From: Hufsiella arboris
GTDB lineage: Bacteria; Bacteroidota; Bacteroidia; Sphingobacteriales; Sphingobacteriaceae
Direction: 5' to 3'
Assembly (NCBI RefSeq): GCF_009834875.1
Contig: NZ_WVHT01000010.1
Location: forward strand, 62,001-126,000
DNA: 64,000 nt
A model generated the notes under the pieces. The model saw only the letters and a program-made list of their open reading frames with translations. It was not told the DNA's origin and made no database searches. Numbering within the stretch: the stretch's first letter is position 1; every line of letters starts with the position of its first letter. The translations under genes were made by a program, and so were the position numbers. Below, piece after piece: positions 1-7,678 of this stretch.

Positions 1-2
1 TT

Positions 3-713
3 AATGGTGATCGCGGAAGGCTTAATCCTGAACTTATCAAATCTCATATCAACCCGGATAATGTGCATCATCCAAAGTCGAGCCTGGTGGTCCTTGAAAA
101 TACGGTTAACCGGGGCGGCGGCAGTATTTATACCATCGGACAAATAAAGCCTGTCGCTGATCTGTGCAAAGCCGAAGGCTTGAAACTGCATCTCGATGGC
201 GCGCGACTTTTTAATGCATTGGTTGAGACAAATGACGATCCTAAAGAATACGGTAAACTATTTGATGGGATTTCTATCTGCCTTTCGAAAGGGCTCGGCG
301 CTCCGGTAGGCTCGTTGCTGTTAGGAAGTAAGGAAACGATAAAATATGCCCGGAGAGTACGAAAAGTATTGGGCGGAGGCATGCGCCAGGCCGGGTTTCT
401 GGCTGCAGCGGGAATTTATGCTTTAGACAATCATATCGACAGACTCAAAGAAGATCACCGGCATGCTAAAATGCTGGGCGAGGTCCTTACCGGATTGCCT
501 TTTATTAAATCAGTAATGCCGGTGGATACGAACATCGTCATTTTCGAATTGGATGATACGTTCCCGGCTGAAGAATTCGTGATCAAACTGAATGAGCAAA
601 ATGTAAAATGTAACACGTTTGGCCATCAGATGATTCGTTTTGTAACGCATCTGGATGTAAACAGCGAAATGATCGACCAGGTAATAAATGTGCTAAAAAA
701 GATAGATGTTTAG
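3..713 (+). CDS. Threonine aldolase-family PLP lyase (5' end outside window)
   Basis: The reading frame is open from base 3, so the N-terminal part lies outside the window. The visible part matches the beta-eliminating lyase / low-specificity L-threonine aldolase fold-type I family, which splits threonine into glycine and acetaldehyde with PLP. Visible landmarks are a VLENT motif after the HHPKSS stretch, the LHLDGARLFNA motif whose Asp should contact the PLP ring, and SKGLGAPVG, whose Lys is the expected Schiff-base residue. The C-terminal small domain runs to the TAG at 711-713 and looks complete. The gene reads toward the minus-strand pentapeptide gene, with a GC-rich hairpin between them. 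Substrate preference cannot be told from this part. Confidence 0.85.
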   Translation, partial: NGDRGRLNPELIKSHINPDNVHHPKSSLVVLENTVNRGGGSIYTIGQIKPVADLCKAEGLKLHLDGARLFNALVETNDDPKEYGKLFDGISICLSKGLGAPVGSLLLGSKETIKYARRVRKVLGGGMRQAGFLAAAGIYALDNHIDRLKEDHRHAKMLGEVLTGLPFIKSVMPVDTNIVIFELDDTFPAEEFVIKLNEQNVKCNTFGHQMIRFVTHLDVNSEMIDQVINVLKKIDV

Positions 714-754
714 TATGGTAAGCAATCCTTATCGATCCTTATGTACATTCGTTT

Positions 755-773
755 TGCCGGACGCGGTCCGGCA
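755..773. terminator. GC-rich hairpin between convergent genes
   Basis: Perfect 8-bp stem TGCCGGAC / GTCCGGCA with a 3-nt GCG loop, in the gap between the threonine aldolase-like gene and the convergent pentapeptide gene. There is no clean T-run directly after the stem on either strand, so it may be a weak or Rho-assisted terminator rather than a classical intrinsic one. Confidence 0.4.
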
Positions 774-863
774 TCTGTAAATCGTTTTAATTTCTATCGG
801 ATTCGTTTCCCGAAAAGTGCATAACTGGGTTTGCGGCCCGATAATTATCGATGCATCACTTCT

Positions 864-1421
864 TCAGTCGATCAAAATATTAAACGTGTCAAGCAATCCC
901 GAAAGGTTATTATTTGAAAACCTGGCCTTCGTTATAGAATTTTTACCCGGATCGATCGAGAAATGTACTGCGCTCCGGAAATCACAGCCGTCCAGAACAG
1001 ACTGGTCAAAAATTGCTCCCGAAAGATCGCAGTTTCCGAATATCGAACCGCTCATGTCGCTTTCTGAAAAATCCACGTCGACCAGTTTGCAGTCATTGAA
1101 CGAAGTGTTTTTTAGTTTAAGTCTATAAAACGAGGAATAGCTTAGCATGCAATTGCTGAACATAAATGAAAGAAGGAAAGTATGGCAATGTTGAAAATGC
1201 AGGCCGAGAAGCTTGCAATTTTTAAAGCTTACTTCCCTGAACGCGGCACCCCTTAGTTTAGCCATGCTCAGGTCGCAGTTTTCGAATATGCAATCAGTAA
1301 AATAGAAACCCGACAGGTCATAATTGCTTAGCTGGCAACCGTCGAACCTGCATTTTTCATATTCTCCCTTAACCAGCGGTTTTGAATTGCCTGTATAAGT
1401 TTTGTTTTCAAAAGATTCCAT
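864..1421 (-). CDS. Pentapeptide-repeat protein
   Basis: Protein of 185 residues if translation starts at the Met of MESFENKTY at 1421. The frame stays open further upstream, but that extension runs through a genomic palindromic repeat and looks non-coding. From residue 20 to about 165 it consists of degenerate five-residue units of the A(D/N)LxX type (for example CQLSNYDLSGFYFTDCIF and CKLVDVDFSESDMSGSIF), expected to fold as a right-handed quadrilateral beta-helix. It resembles the stand-alone pentapeptide proteins of Bacteroidota that are relatives of Qnr/Mcb gyrase-protecting proteins. That relationship gives no proof of quinolone resistance here. No signal peptide, so probably cytoplasmic. 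Confidence 0.8.
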   Translation of the reverse strand: MESFENKTYTGNSKPLVKGEYEKCRFDGCQLSNYDLSGFYFTDCIFENCDLSMAKLRGAAFREVSFKNCKLLGLHFQHCHTFLLSFMFSNCMLSYSSFYRLKLKNTSFNDCKLVDVDFSESDMSGSIFGNCDLSGAIFDQSVLDGCDFRSAVHFSIDPGKNSITKARFSNNNLSGLLDTFNILID

Positions 1422-1475
1422 ACTGTTCTCTGGTGATAAATTATGCTTTACAATCCGTTGATAGCTCGCTGACGG

Positions 1476-1500
1476 CCTACCTGCTTGACCAGTAGGCAGG
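1476..1500. repeat. Imperfect palindrome of the CCTGCC/GGCAGG type
   Basis: A 25-bp near-palindrome beginning CCTACCTGC and ending GTAGGCAGG. When translated it gives the PTGQAG string. I recall similar palindromes scattered between genes in related Bacteroidota; the copy number in this genome cannot be seen here. Confidence 0.5.
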
Positions 1501-1766
1501 CAAATTTTTGGCATTATGGATACACGGATAAAGTTTGTTGGCATTTTGCAGGTCGGCATGAAATCCGGCGAGCGGTGGGTCGAAAAGAAATGCGGGCCAC
1601 GCGTTTGACTTTGCGGCTGAAGCTTATTTCTTTTCTTGACTTTTTGCCCACTTTTTCGTCAAGGAAACCGACCAAAGGGAGCTCATGAAAGCCTTTGAAA
1701 AACAATTAATAACCTGAATAAAAGTGGGTGCCTCGCGGCGTAGAGCGGTCCCTCAAATCTGTCGCC

Positions 1767-1788
1767 ATGGTGTGTCCGCACGCACCAT
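1767..1788. repeat. Hairpin repeat, copy 1 (ATGGTG...CACCAT)
   Basis: Inverted repeat ATGGTGTG-TCCG-CACGCACCAT, nearly identical to the copy at 1829-1852 but lacking two bases of the left arm. Same orientation, 62 bp apart. Confidence 0.65.
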
Positions 1789-1828
1789 CAAGTAACGTAA
1801 TTCAGGTTGATCTTAGGATGCTATTGCC

Positions 1829-1852
1829 ATGGTGCGTGTCCGCACGCACCAT
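1829..1852. repeat. Hairpin repeat, copy 2 (perfect 10-bp stem)
   Basis: Perfect inverted repeat ATGGTGCGTG-TCCG-CACGCACCAT, a stem of ten base pairs with a four-base loop. It is preceded by the same GCC trinucleotide as copy 1. No T-run follows, so a terminator role is not supported. It looks like a small dispersed palindromic element. Confidence 0.65.
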
Positions 1853-1954
1853 TTGGTATTTGCGCTTGCTTCCAAACTAGTCATAACTTTCTTTGCGGTC
1901 ATAAAGCTATTTCACAAGATTTAATACCTCAGCAGTTACTTACCCCTCGGTAGA

Positions 1955-2530
1955 TTATACTTTACTGATAACAATCAGCCCTGTCGACCAGTTCAACCTG
2001 GTTTGTTGAATGCCTTGGATTGCAGCCAGCTTTTCAACAAGTTGTTCCGCATTCTCATCATGGCCTGCCGGCCAGTTTGGCTGAGGCAGCATATCATCTA
2101 TAATGTATAGGCCGCCCTTTTTTAAAAGACTAAGCGTCTCCTCCAGGATTTCATACTTTCCCGGCCAGGCATCAGCGAATATCAGGTCGAAACGTTTGTC
2201 CTGGTTGTTAAGGATCCAGTTTTTTGCGTCTTCACAGACAAATGTCAGGCGATGATCGTCCGCAAACATGTCCTGCGCTACCTGCTGGAACTCCGGACTA
2301 TTGTCAATGGAAATGATCGTTGAATCCTGGTCCATTCCCTCAATGAGCCAGCTAAGTGAAAGTCCGGTGCCGGTGCCGATTTCAAGTATTGACCCTCCAG
2401 GTTTCGACGCTGCCAGGGTTCGTAAAAGGCTTCCTGTTTGAAGGTCGGAAGGCATGGAGAAATTTAATTCTGATGATCTGCGCTGGATTTCTTTTAAAAT
2501 CTTCGGTGATACGGCCGGTAAATCATTCAT
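1955..2530 (-). CDS. Class I SAM-dependent methyltransferase (O-methyltransferase type)
   Basis: Protein of 191 residues with a Rossmann methyltransferase core. Motif I is ILEIGTGTGLS (residues 48-58), the acidic residue after strand 2 is in IISIDNSPE, and FDLIFADAWPGKYE and GGLYIIDDMLPQ follow in order. The layout matches the Methyltransf_24 / catechol-O-methyltransferase-like family, which methylates small molecules using SAM. It is the last minus-strand gene next to the polysaccharide locus, separated from the glycosyltransferase upstream by about 80 bp, so it may or may not belong to the same transcript. The substrate is unknown. Confidence 0.8.
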   Translation of the reverse strand: MNDLPAVSPKILKEIQRRSSELNFSMPSDLQTGSLLRTLAASKPGGSILEIGTGTGLSLSWLIEGMDQDSTIISIDNSPEFQQVAQDMFADDHRLTFVCEDAKNWILNNQDKRFDLIFADAWPGKYEILEETLSLLKKGGLYIIDDMLPQPNWPAGHDENAEQLVEKLAAIQGIQQTRLNWSTGLIVISKV

Positions 2531-2608
2531 GGTAATTGATCTTCTGTGTCCTAAAGTATAAAACTTCCGTGAAAATATTGATAAGCTAAAGACGGATCAA
2601 TTAAGATT

Positions 2609-3985
2609 TTAAATGATCGTTTTTACAAAGCTGTAAATAAGGATAAATGCCAAAACTGTTTTTACAATATAACTTTCAACGTGATTAGAGCCTCGCGCTT
2701 GTTGTTTTGATACTTTTATAACTTTATGGAAAAGAGCCGTTTGCTTGTCCACCATCTCTTTACTGTCATAGTTGGCAAGGATGGACTCGGGTATAACGTT
2801 TCGCTTTAAATGAAGTGTTTTGAAACCATCCATACGGCTGATGATTTTATGAGTCATATCGCCAAGTGAGTCAGACTTGTCGATGCCGACAACTATTCCG
2901 GCTTTACTTTCTTCAATGATCTTTTTAACAAGGCTTTTGTTGCTGAAGACTGAAAATATTGGTGTACCCGAAAATATATTATTGTAGATCTTCGAAGCGT
3001 TATAATCGATATCTATGGAGCCGGGAATAAACAAGATATCGGCATTCTGTAAAGTAGAAAGTGCAGAAAGATAAGGTATGCGTTGCGGAATTTCAGTTAC
3101 ATTTTTTTCAATGCCTAACTTCCTTGCTAACGTCTGAACCGGCTTTAGGCTGGCTCCTTGGCTATAACTGGTGCCAATAAAGTAAAAATGATACTCGTCG
3201 TGATTTTCAATGGACTTAATGAACGCGAAGAAAAACGCCTGGATAACCGGTAGAAAATATTGATTAAGAACACCAATATAAACCACATTGATTTTGCCCT
3301 TCGTTTTATCGATAATCGAATAAGGAACGTTTTCGTCACTCACCACCTTAAAGTCATTTCGCGATGCTCCGAAAGGCAGAAGGAGGTTGGGCTTTCCTGC
3401 GGTTTCCGGGTAACGCTCGTTAAGCGTATCGATATAAGCCTGCGATACAGACAATATTCCGTCAAGATGAGGCGCGGTATACGCTTCAAGAAACTTATCC
3501 AATTTATAGGAAAACCAGAATTTTGCAGGCCTGTTACTTTTAGGCTTGTTCAAATGGAAATCATTTCTCCACGGATCCTGCATGTCAAGGATAAAAGGAA
3601 CTCCATACTGTTTTTTCCAATGGCGCCCTAATGTGCAAACCTGGAACAGCGATGTAGAAAATAGTATGAGATCAAACTGTTCTGTTTTTAATAACTTATC
3701 TCCGGCTCTTTTAAAATAATAAAGAGATCTCAGTGCGAGACTTCCCAGGCCGATTAAACGCGTGAGTTTTGATGGCAAGGCCTTCACTTTAATTATTCGG
3801 ATATTTTCCGGAATGGTATTTTCAAGAAGGTTGTCACGGTAACCCGACACATATTTTTCGTCAACACACATAATCACCGGTTCCCAGCCTTTATCCCTGT
3901 AATAAGGTAAACTCATGCGGACACGATGCATGTCGGGAGCATTGATGGGGGCAAAGTGTGGTGTGATGATTAAAAGCTTCTTCAA
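2609..3985 (-). CDS. GT4-type glycosyltransferase with hydrophobic C-terminal tail
   Basis: Protein of 458 residues. The N-terminal domain starts KKLLIITPHFAPINAPDMHR, and the C-terminal half carries the GT-B donor-site region (VVYIGVLNQYF, then IPYLSALSTLQNADILFIPG and YNASKIYNNIFSGTPIFSV). It is clearly paralogous to the product of 15235-16521, sharing the PHFxPxN, HRxR and GWEP elements and the SK-Y segment. It probably adds one sugar to the lipid-linked repeat unit at the inner membrane. Unlike the paralog it ends in a hydrophobic helix (about residues 443-458), a possible membrane tether. It lies 3 bp downstream of the deacetylase gene. Donor and linkage are unknown. Confidence 0.8.
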   Translation of the reverse strand: MKKLLIITPHFAPINAPDMHRVRMSLPYYRDKGWEPVIMCVDEKYVSGYRDNLLENTIPENIRIIKVKALPSKLTRLIGLGSLALRSLYYFKRAGDKLLKTEQFDLILFSTSLFQVCTLGRHWKKQYGVPFILDMQDPWRNDFHLNKPKSNRPAKFWFSYKLDKFLEAYTAPHLDGILSVSQAYIDTLNERYPETAGKPNLLLPFGASRNDFKVVSDENVPYSIIDKTKGKINVVYIGVLNQYFLPVIQAFFFAFIKSIENHDEYHFYFIGTSYSQGASLKPVQTLARKLGIEKNVTEIPQRIPYLSALSTLQNADILFIPGSIDIDYNASKIYNNIFSGTPIFSVFSNKSLVKKIIEESKAGIVVGIDKSDSLGDMTHKIISRMDGFKTLHLKRNVIPESILANYDSKEMVDKQTALFHKVIKVSKQQARGSNHVESYIVKTVLAFILIYSFVKTII

Positions 3986-3988
3986 ATT

Positions 3989-4717
3989 CTATCTCTTTAT
4001 AGCATCATAAAAGCATCTGAACCACGAATAGGTTTTTGATAATTTCCTTATCATCGACTCTTTAGTATCCGATTGATGTATTCCTATACGTCTAAGCGTG
4101 TAACGGTTTTGAAACGCCCGGTAGATGCACAAACCATACAAATAACCTGCCGACTTCATTAGCTTGCGATAATTTTGCGGCACCGACGAGTAAGGATACG
4201 CTATTGAATAAACCGGTTTTTGTAAAATGCCTTCAAGTATAGTTTTAGAAGTGACAAGTTCCTCAAGACATTTAACTTCGCTTTCCTCCGCAAGCCGGAT
4301 ATGATGATAAGAATGACTGCCAATTTCCATCCCCGCCTTTGCAAGCGTTTCTAACTGTCCCTGGTCCATGAGCTTCACTTCGGCTGTATTGAACTCGTCG
4401 ATATCCCAGGAGTTATTGTTGCCCATGTGGAACACAGGCATGTAAAATACTCCCCGCATTTTGCGTCTTATTAATTCGGGAATCGCAAAATCAAATAAGG
4501 CTGCGCTGCAGTCGTCAAAACTAATTATAACGGATTTTTTTAATATGGCGTTATCGGCGTTTTTACGAATAAGATCTTCAAAAACGATAGTTGTATAGCC
4601 CTGGCTTTCAATGCAGTCGAGCAGTAGTTTGAATTTTGCATTATCAATGCACATGAGTTTTCCCGATGGATCGGGATTTTTACCTACATGATGCAGCATC
4701 AGAATTGGAATGTTCAT
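3989..4717 (-). CDS. Polysaccharide deacetylase (NodB-type, CE4)
   Basis: Starting at the Met of MNIPILMLHHVG the protein has 242 residues; an upstream in-frame Met at 4768 would add 17 residues without family character. CE4 landmarks are visible: metal-binding Asp pair in VIISFDDCSAA (motif 1), GSHSYHH supplying the two His ligands (motif 2), and AYPYSS (motif 3). These enzymes remove N- or O-acetyl groups from sugar polymers. Motif 1 normally reads TFDDG, and here a Cys replaces the Gly. There is no clear signal peptide, so it may act in the cytoplasm on lipid-linked intermediates or be exported in an unrecognised way. It sits between a divergent methyltransferase and a GT4 gene. Confidence 0.8.
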   Translation of the reverse strand: MNIPILMLHHVGKNPDPSGKLMCIDNAKFKLLLDCIESQGYTTIVFEDLIRKNADNAILKKSVIISFDDCSAALFDFAIPELIRRKMRGVFYMPVFHMGNNNSWDIDEFNTAEVKLMDQGQLETLAKAGMEIGSHSYHHIRLAEESEVKCLEELVTSKTILEGILQKPVYSIAYPYSSVPQNYRKLMKSAGYLYGLCIYRAFQNRYTLRRIGIHQSDTKESMIRKLSKTYSWFRCFYDAIKR

Positions 4718-4983
4718 AAAACAGAATTGAAGCGGGCGACTAAACCAGGCCTGAGATTTCATCCCCAAGGGCCGATGTTTTACCTAATATTATCGTATAG
4801 AAATTTCCCCCGCCAAAATTAAAGGGTCAAAATATTGTTACGCTAAAAGAGTCCGCTTGCACGATAGCGGGTGAAAGGGAGAATAGTGCGCGTTTTGTGG
4901 ATTTGGATTCCCGGTTTAGGAATTAAGCCGATTTCGGAAAGACATTACCTTGGTTAAGGGCTTTTATATTATTTTTAACGGCT

Positions 4984-5634
4984 ATGAAACAACTGTTTAT
5001 CGATAGGTCTTTAGGTAAAATTCGTTCATTATTGCATAGGCTGGTACTGGGTAAAATGGGATTCGGGAACAGGGTGTCCCGCAGTATCTGGGAAAAGCAA
5101 TTTGCGGGAACAGCCTGGGATTATCTGAATGATCCTGAAGAAGCGAGACACTACCTGCAGATCGTTGAGTTTTATAGGAAATATGGGGACTCTGGAAATG
5201 TGTTGGATATAGGATGTGGAAAAGGCGTTCTTTACAATTACCTGGAAAAAGATCTTTTAGCGGAAAAATATATTGGTATCGATATATCTCAGAATGCAGT
5301 ATCAGCGGCTCAAAAACAATATCCTGGAGTTTTCTTCCGGCAAGCCGACTTTGAACATCAGCGGCTCAATGAAACAGCGGATGTCATTATTTTCAATGAA
5401 ACGCTCTATTATTTCAACAGGCCTTTGGCTAAATTGAAAGAATGTGAAGCTAGTAATCTGAATGCTAATGGCGTTTTTATAATATCAATGTGTGATTTTT
5501 CAAATCATTCCATCATCTGGGAGCAGCTTGAAAAAAGTTACACTTTATTAGACGAAAAAGAGATTATAAATAGCAATGGCCAGAAATGGTATGTCAAAGT
5601 TCTGAAGCCTCAACCGCCTGATACTAACTACTAA
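4984..5634 (+). CDS. Class I SAM-dependent methyltransferase
   Basis: Protein of 216 residues with a UbiE/Methyltransf_11-like core. Motif I is NVLDIGCGKGVLYNYL (near residue 75), the acidic turn is in YIGIDISQNAV, and ADVIIFNETLYYF is the post-I/motif II region. It is the only plus-strand gene inside the polysaccharide locus, divergent from the deacetylase gene (about 270 bp between start codons) and convergent with the acetyltransferase gene (7 bp between stops). Location suggests methylation of a sugar or of a capping residue of the glycan; that is inference. The last codons fall inside a TAC-rich microsatellite. Confidence 0.8.
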   Translation: MKQLFIDRSLGKIRSLLHRLVLGKMGFGNRVSRSIWEKQFAGTAWDYLNDPEEARHYLQIVEFYRKYGDSGNVLDIGCGKGVLYNYLEKDLLAEKYIGIDISQNAVSAAQKQYPGVFFRQADFEHQRLNETADVIIFNETLYYFNRPLAKLKECEASNLNANGVFIISMCDFSNHSIIWEQLEKSYTLLDEKEIINSNGQKWYVKVLKPQPPDTNY

Positions 5635-5653
5635 CCACTTACTACTTACTACT
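5623..5653. repeat. ACTAACTACT-type microsatellite across two convergent stop codons
   Basis: A low-complexity run of ACT/TAC units covers the stop codons of both convergent genes (methyltransferase on plus, acetyltransferase on minus) and supplies their last three to five codons. A similar tract occurs at 46387-46411. Confidence 0.6.
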
Positions 5654-6229
5654 CAAAACTCTCTCCCTGACTCTCACCGCAGGATTGCCCTGGTATATCC
5701 CGAAAGCGTCCAGGTTCTTAGTAGCAATAGAGCCGACAGTTAAGATCGAGTGTGATCCGGCCGTGACCCCCGGACAAACAACCGCGCGGGCTCCGATCCA
5801 GGACCCTTCTTCTAAAACGATTTCCTTTGTGATCAGATCGAAATTGACAGATTTATAGTTATGATTTCCAGTTAAGAGCATAGCATCCTGGGAAACACAG
5901 ACATTCTTTCCGATGCGGACATATGCCAGGTTCTCGATATAGCAGTCGGCAAGCCACGAATGATCATCAATGCTCAATTTCCACGGTGCCTTGATATAAA
6001 TACCGGGTTTTATACGTACGTCCCGGCCGATCTTCGCGCCGAAAAGTTTTAGTATTGCTTCAATAATCACGCTGAATGGAATAATACCCGAGCGTATAAA
6101 AACCACACTAACAAGATACCATAAGAATATTTTGACGGATGATGCTCCCCGGTCGTAATCACCGGTTTCGAAATCTTTTCGTAATTGAACTTTATTCAGG
6201 TCCGTTTCGTTTCTATTCTCCATTTCCAA
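5642..6229 (-). CDS. WcaF-like left-handed beta-helix acetyltransferase
   Basis: Protein of 195 residues resembling the putative colanic acid acetyltransferases (WcaF group) of the hexapeptide-repeat family, which transfer acetyl from acetyl-CoA to sugar hydroxyls. It has an N-terminal hydrophobic segment (about residues 33-60, FLWYLVSVVFIRSG...), then hexapeptide turns (IGRDVRIKPG, IGKNVCVSQDA, IGARAVVCPGVTAG). The NHNY segment contains the probable catalytic His, and IYQGNPAVRVRER is the family C-terminal hallmark. It is 18 bp downstream of the exosortase gene and probably cotranscribed with it. It likely decorates the exopolysaccharide. Confidence 0.85.
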   Translation of the reverse strand: MEMENRNETDLNKVQLRKDFETGDYDRGASSVKIFLWYLVSVVFIRSGIIPFSVIIEAILKLFGAKIGRDVRIKPGIYIKAPWKLSIDDHSWLADCYIENLAYVRIGKNVCVSQDAMLLTGNHNYKSVNFDLITKEIVLEEGSWIGARAVVCPGVTAGSHSILTVGSIATKNLDAFGIYQGNPAVRVRERVLSSK

Positions 6230-6247
6230 TTCCCAGTTCTTCGTTTC

Positions 6248-6814
6248 TTACTCCACCGTCTTTTTAATCCGCGCATCCTTCCTCACGATCCACCAATACA
6301 TCACCCCAAGCAAAATCACATAAAGCACGATATTAAACAGCGTATGATGGTCCATCCCCAGCGAAACCTTGTTCCAGTAAAGCGACAAAAGCACAAAACG
6401 AATAATATTCAAAACCTGGATCAGGATCAATCCAAGTACAAGAAACAGCCACTTATCTTTAAACGGCTTTGGCCAGGCCAGCACAAACGCGGTAAAAAAA
6501 CTCATAACCCCGTAACCAAGGCATGAATAAATGAGAATAATTCCTCCATGTCCGGGAACACTCAGAACTGTATCTGTCGTCATCGACGAATAACCCAATA
6601 GGCTGAGTATCTTAGCAGATAAAAACAGCAGAATATGTCTGAACCAACGGATATAGTTCAGGTGCTCATCTAGAAAAGGAAAATATAATCCTCCTTTTGC
6701 CGTGATTCCGATATATAACAGGTTGAACCAGTATAATCCGGCAAACAGTATCAGGAATAAAACAGCAAAGCGGGTTGCAGGATCCTTGAACCACTTATTT
6801 CTTAACATCGTCAA
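6248..6814 (-). CDS. xrtY: Exosortase, XrtY-like (EPS-associated)
   Basis: Integral membrane protein of 188 residues with about six hydrophobic segments. The three exosortase/archaeosortase catalytic residues are in place: Cys98 in IYSCLGYG, Arg139 in LNIIRF and His156 or His157 in MDHHTLFN. Exosortases are membrane transpeptidase-like enzymes that recognise a C-terminal tripartite signal (short motif, transmembrane helix, basic cluster) on secreted proteins and cleave or transfer them. Its start overlaps the preceding glycosyltransferase by 20 bp, indicating translational coupling. The neighbourhood (XYAG1-like glycosyltransferase, Wzy-like protein, Wzc/Wza) is the one I associate with exosortase Y of Sphingobacteria; the subtype assignment is from memory. 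The candidate substrate is the protein at 39782-40168. Confidence 0.82.
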   Translation of the reverse strand: MTMLRNKWFKDPATRFAVLFLILFAGLYWFNLLYIGITAKGGLYFPFLDEHLNYIRWFRHILLFLSAKILSLLGYSSMTTDTVLSVPGHGGIILIYSCLGYGVMSFFTAFVLAWPKPFKDKWLFLVLGLILIQVLNIIRFVLLSLYWNKVSLGMDHHTLFNIVLYVILLGVMYWWIVRKDARIKKTVE

Positions 6815-7670
6815 TATGACTCTTTTTATTTAACAGCTCATCAATCTTCACATCCACGATAAGCCGAAACCAGAAGCCTTGCAGGAAATGAAATAACACG
6901 CCATTCTTACCATCAAGTATGCCAAGTTTAATGATCATCCTGTAGAACAGGTAAAAAAACGGGCGGACATACAGGGGGAGCTTCCACCAGATATTTTTAA
7001 GAAAAGCGATGCGTTCATCCGGGTTGCCAAACAAATTTCGCTTAACCGATTGCGCCCGAACGGCGTTCATTCGCTCGATTTCTTCATGGGCTACCAGGTC
7101 GCTGTAGCGGTTGTGTTTAGAGATCCAGAAACTGATCTCGTTCTCCTTCAGGTTTTCTTCCAGGATATGCCCGTCTTTCCAGGTCACAGTTTTCCCCGGC
7201 ACAATAAACCGGTGATCCATGTTTTCGTTCAGGTCGGATTTGCCGACACCGGTACGAAACATCTTCAAAAGATATTTTGGGTAATAACCTCCGAACCGCA
7301 GCCATTTCCCCTTAAAGAAGTTTTTACGGTTGAAGTAAATGCCGTCTGTATCCCTGTAATCAGCGTCATTGAAATTTTGCAGCCGTTCAAATAGTTCTGG
7401 TGTAACGATCTGATCCGCATCCAAACCGATTGTCCATGGCGTTTCAATATTAAACTGTTTCAATGCCGCGGCCCACTGCTTGGGATGATTTTCAAAAGGA
7501 TGATAAGCGACTTGCGCTCCGTACTCTTCACATATAGTTAATGTTTCATCGGTGCTGCCAGAATCGAGTATATAAACGTGAGCTTCCAGCCCTTTGATCG
7601 ATTTAAGGAGGCGGGGGAGGTGAAGCTGTTCGTTGAAGGTTAATATAACGAAGGAAAAGTGTAGATTCAT
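6795..7670 (-). CDS. GT2-family glycosyltransferase (WaaE/KdtX-like)
   Basis: Protein of 291 residues with a GT-A fold. It begins FSFVILTFNEQLHLPRLL, followed by YILDSGSTDET and IGLDADQIV, the latter being the metal- and nucleotide-sugar-binding acidic motif. The long C-terminal part with FNRKNFFKGKWLRFGGYYP resembles LPS-core/EPS beta-glycosyltransferases of the WaaE type, which transfer a hexose from a nucleotide sugar. The gene is 8 bp downstream of the XYAG1-like gene and overlaps the exosortase gene. A C-terminal aromatic/hydrophobic stretch (about 245-275) suggests membrane association. Confidence 0.85.
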   Translation of the reverse strand: MNLHFSFVILTFNEQLHLPRLLKSIKGLEAHVYILDSGSTDETLTICEEYGAQVAYHPFENHPKQWAAALKQFNIETPWTIGLDADQIVTPELFERLQNFNDADYRDTDGIYFNRKNFFKGKWLRFGGYYPKYLLKMFRTGVGKSDLNENMDHRFIVPGKTVTWKDGHILEENLKENEISFWISKHNRYSDLVAHEEIERMNAVRAQSVKRNLFGNPDERIAFLKNIWWKLPLYVRPFFYLFYRMIIKLGILDGKNGVLFHFLQGFWFRLIVDVKIDELLNKKSHIDDVKK

Positions 7671-7678
7671 CGGGATAT

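Larger units (their letters stand above)
1422..1954. other. Gene-free, repeat-bearing gap (533 bp)
   Basis: No convincing gene. The gap holds an imperfect palindrome at 1476-1500, a stretch around 1560-1705 open in both directions without coding character, and two nearly identical hairpins at 1767-1788 and 1829-1852. Short open frames here, such as one containing a PTGQAG string, are products of the palindromic repeat. Confidence 0.6.

Noticed and set aside
1422-1559. Upstream extension of the pentapeptide protein
   Set aside because: The extension would encode the repeat-derived string CLPTGQAG and has no pentapeptide units; the Met at 1421 starts the family sequence.
1485-1705. Short open frames on both strands after the pentapeptide gene
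   Set aside because: They overlap each other and a palindromic repeat, and have no recognisable domain.
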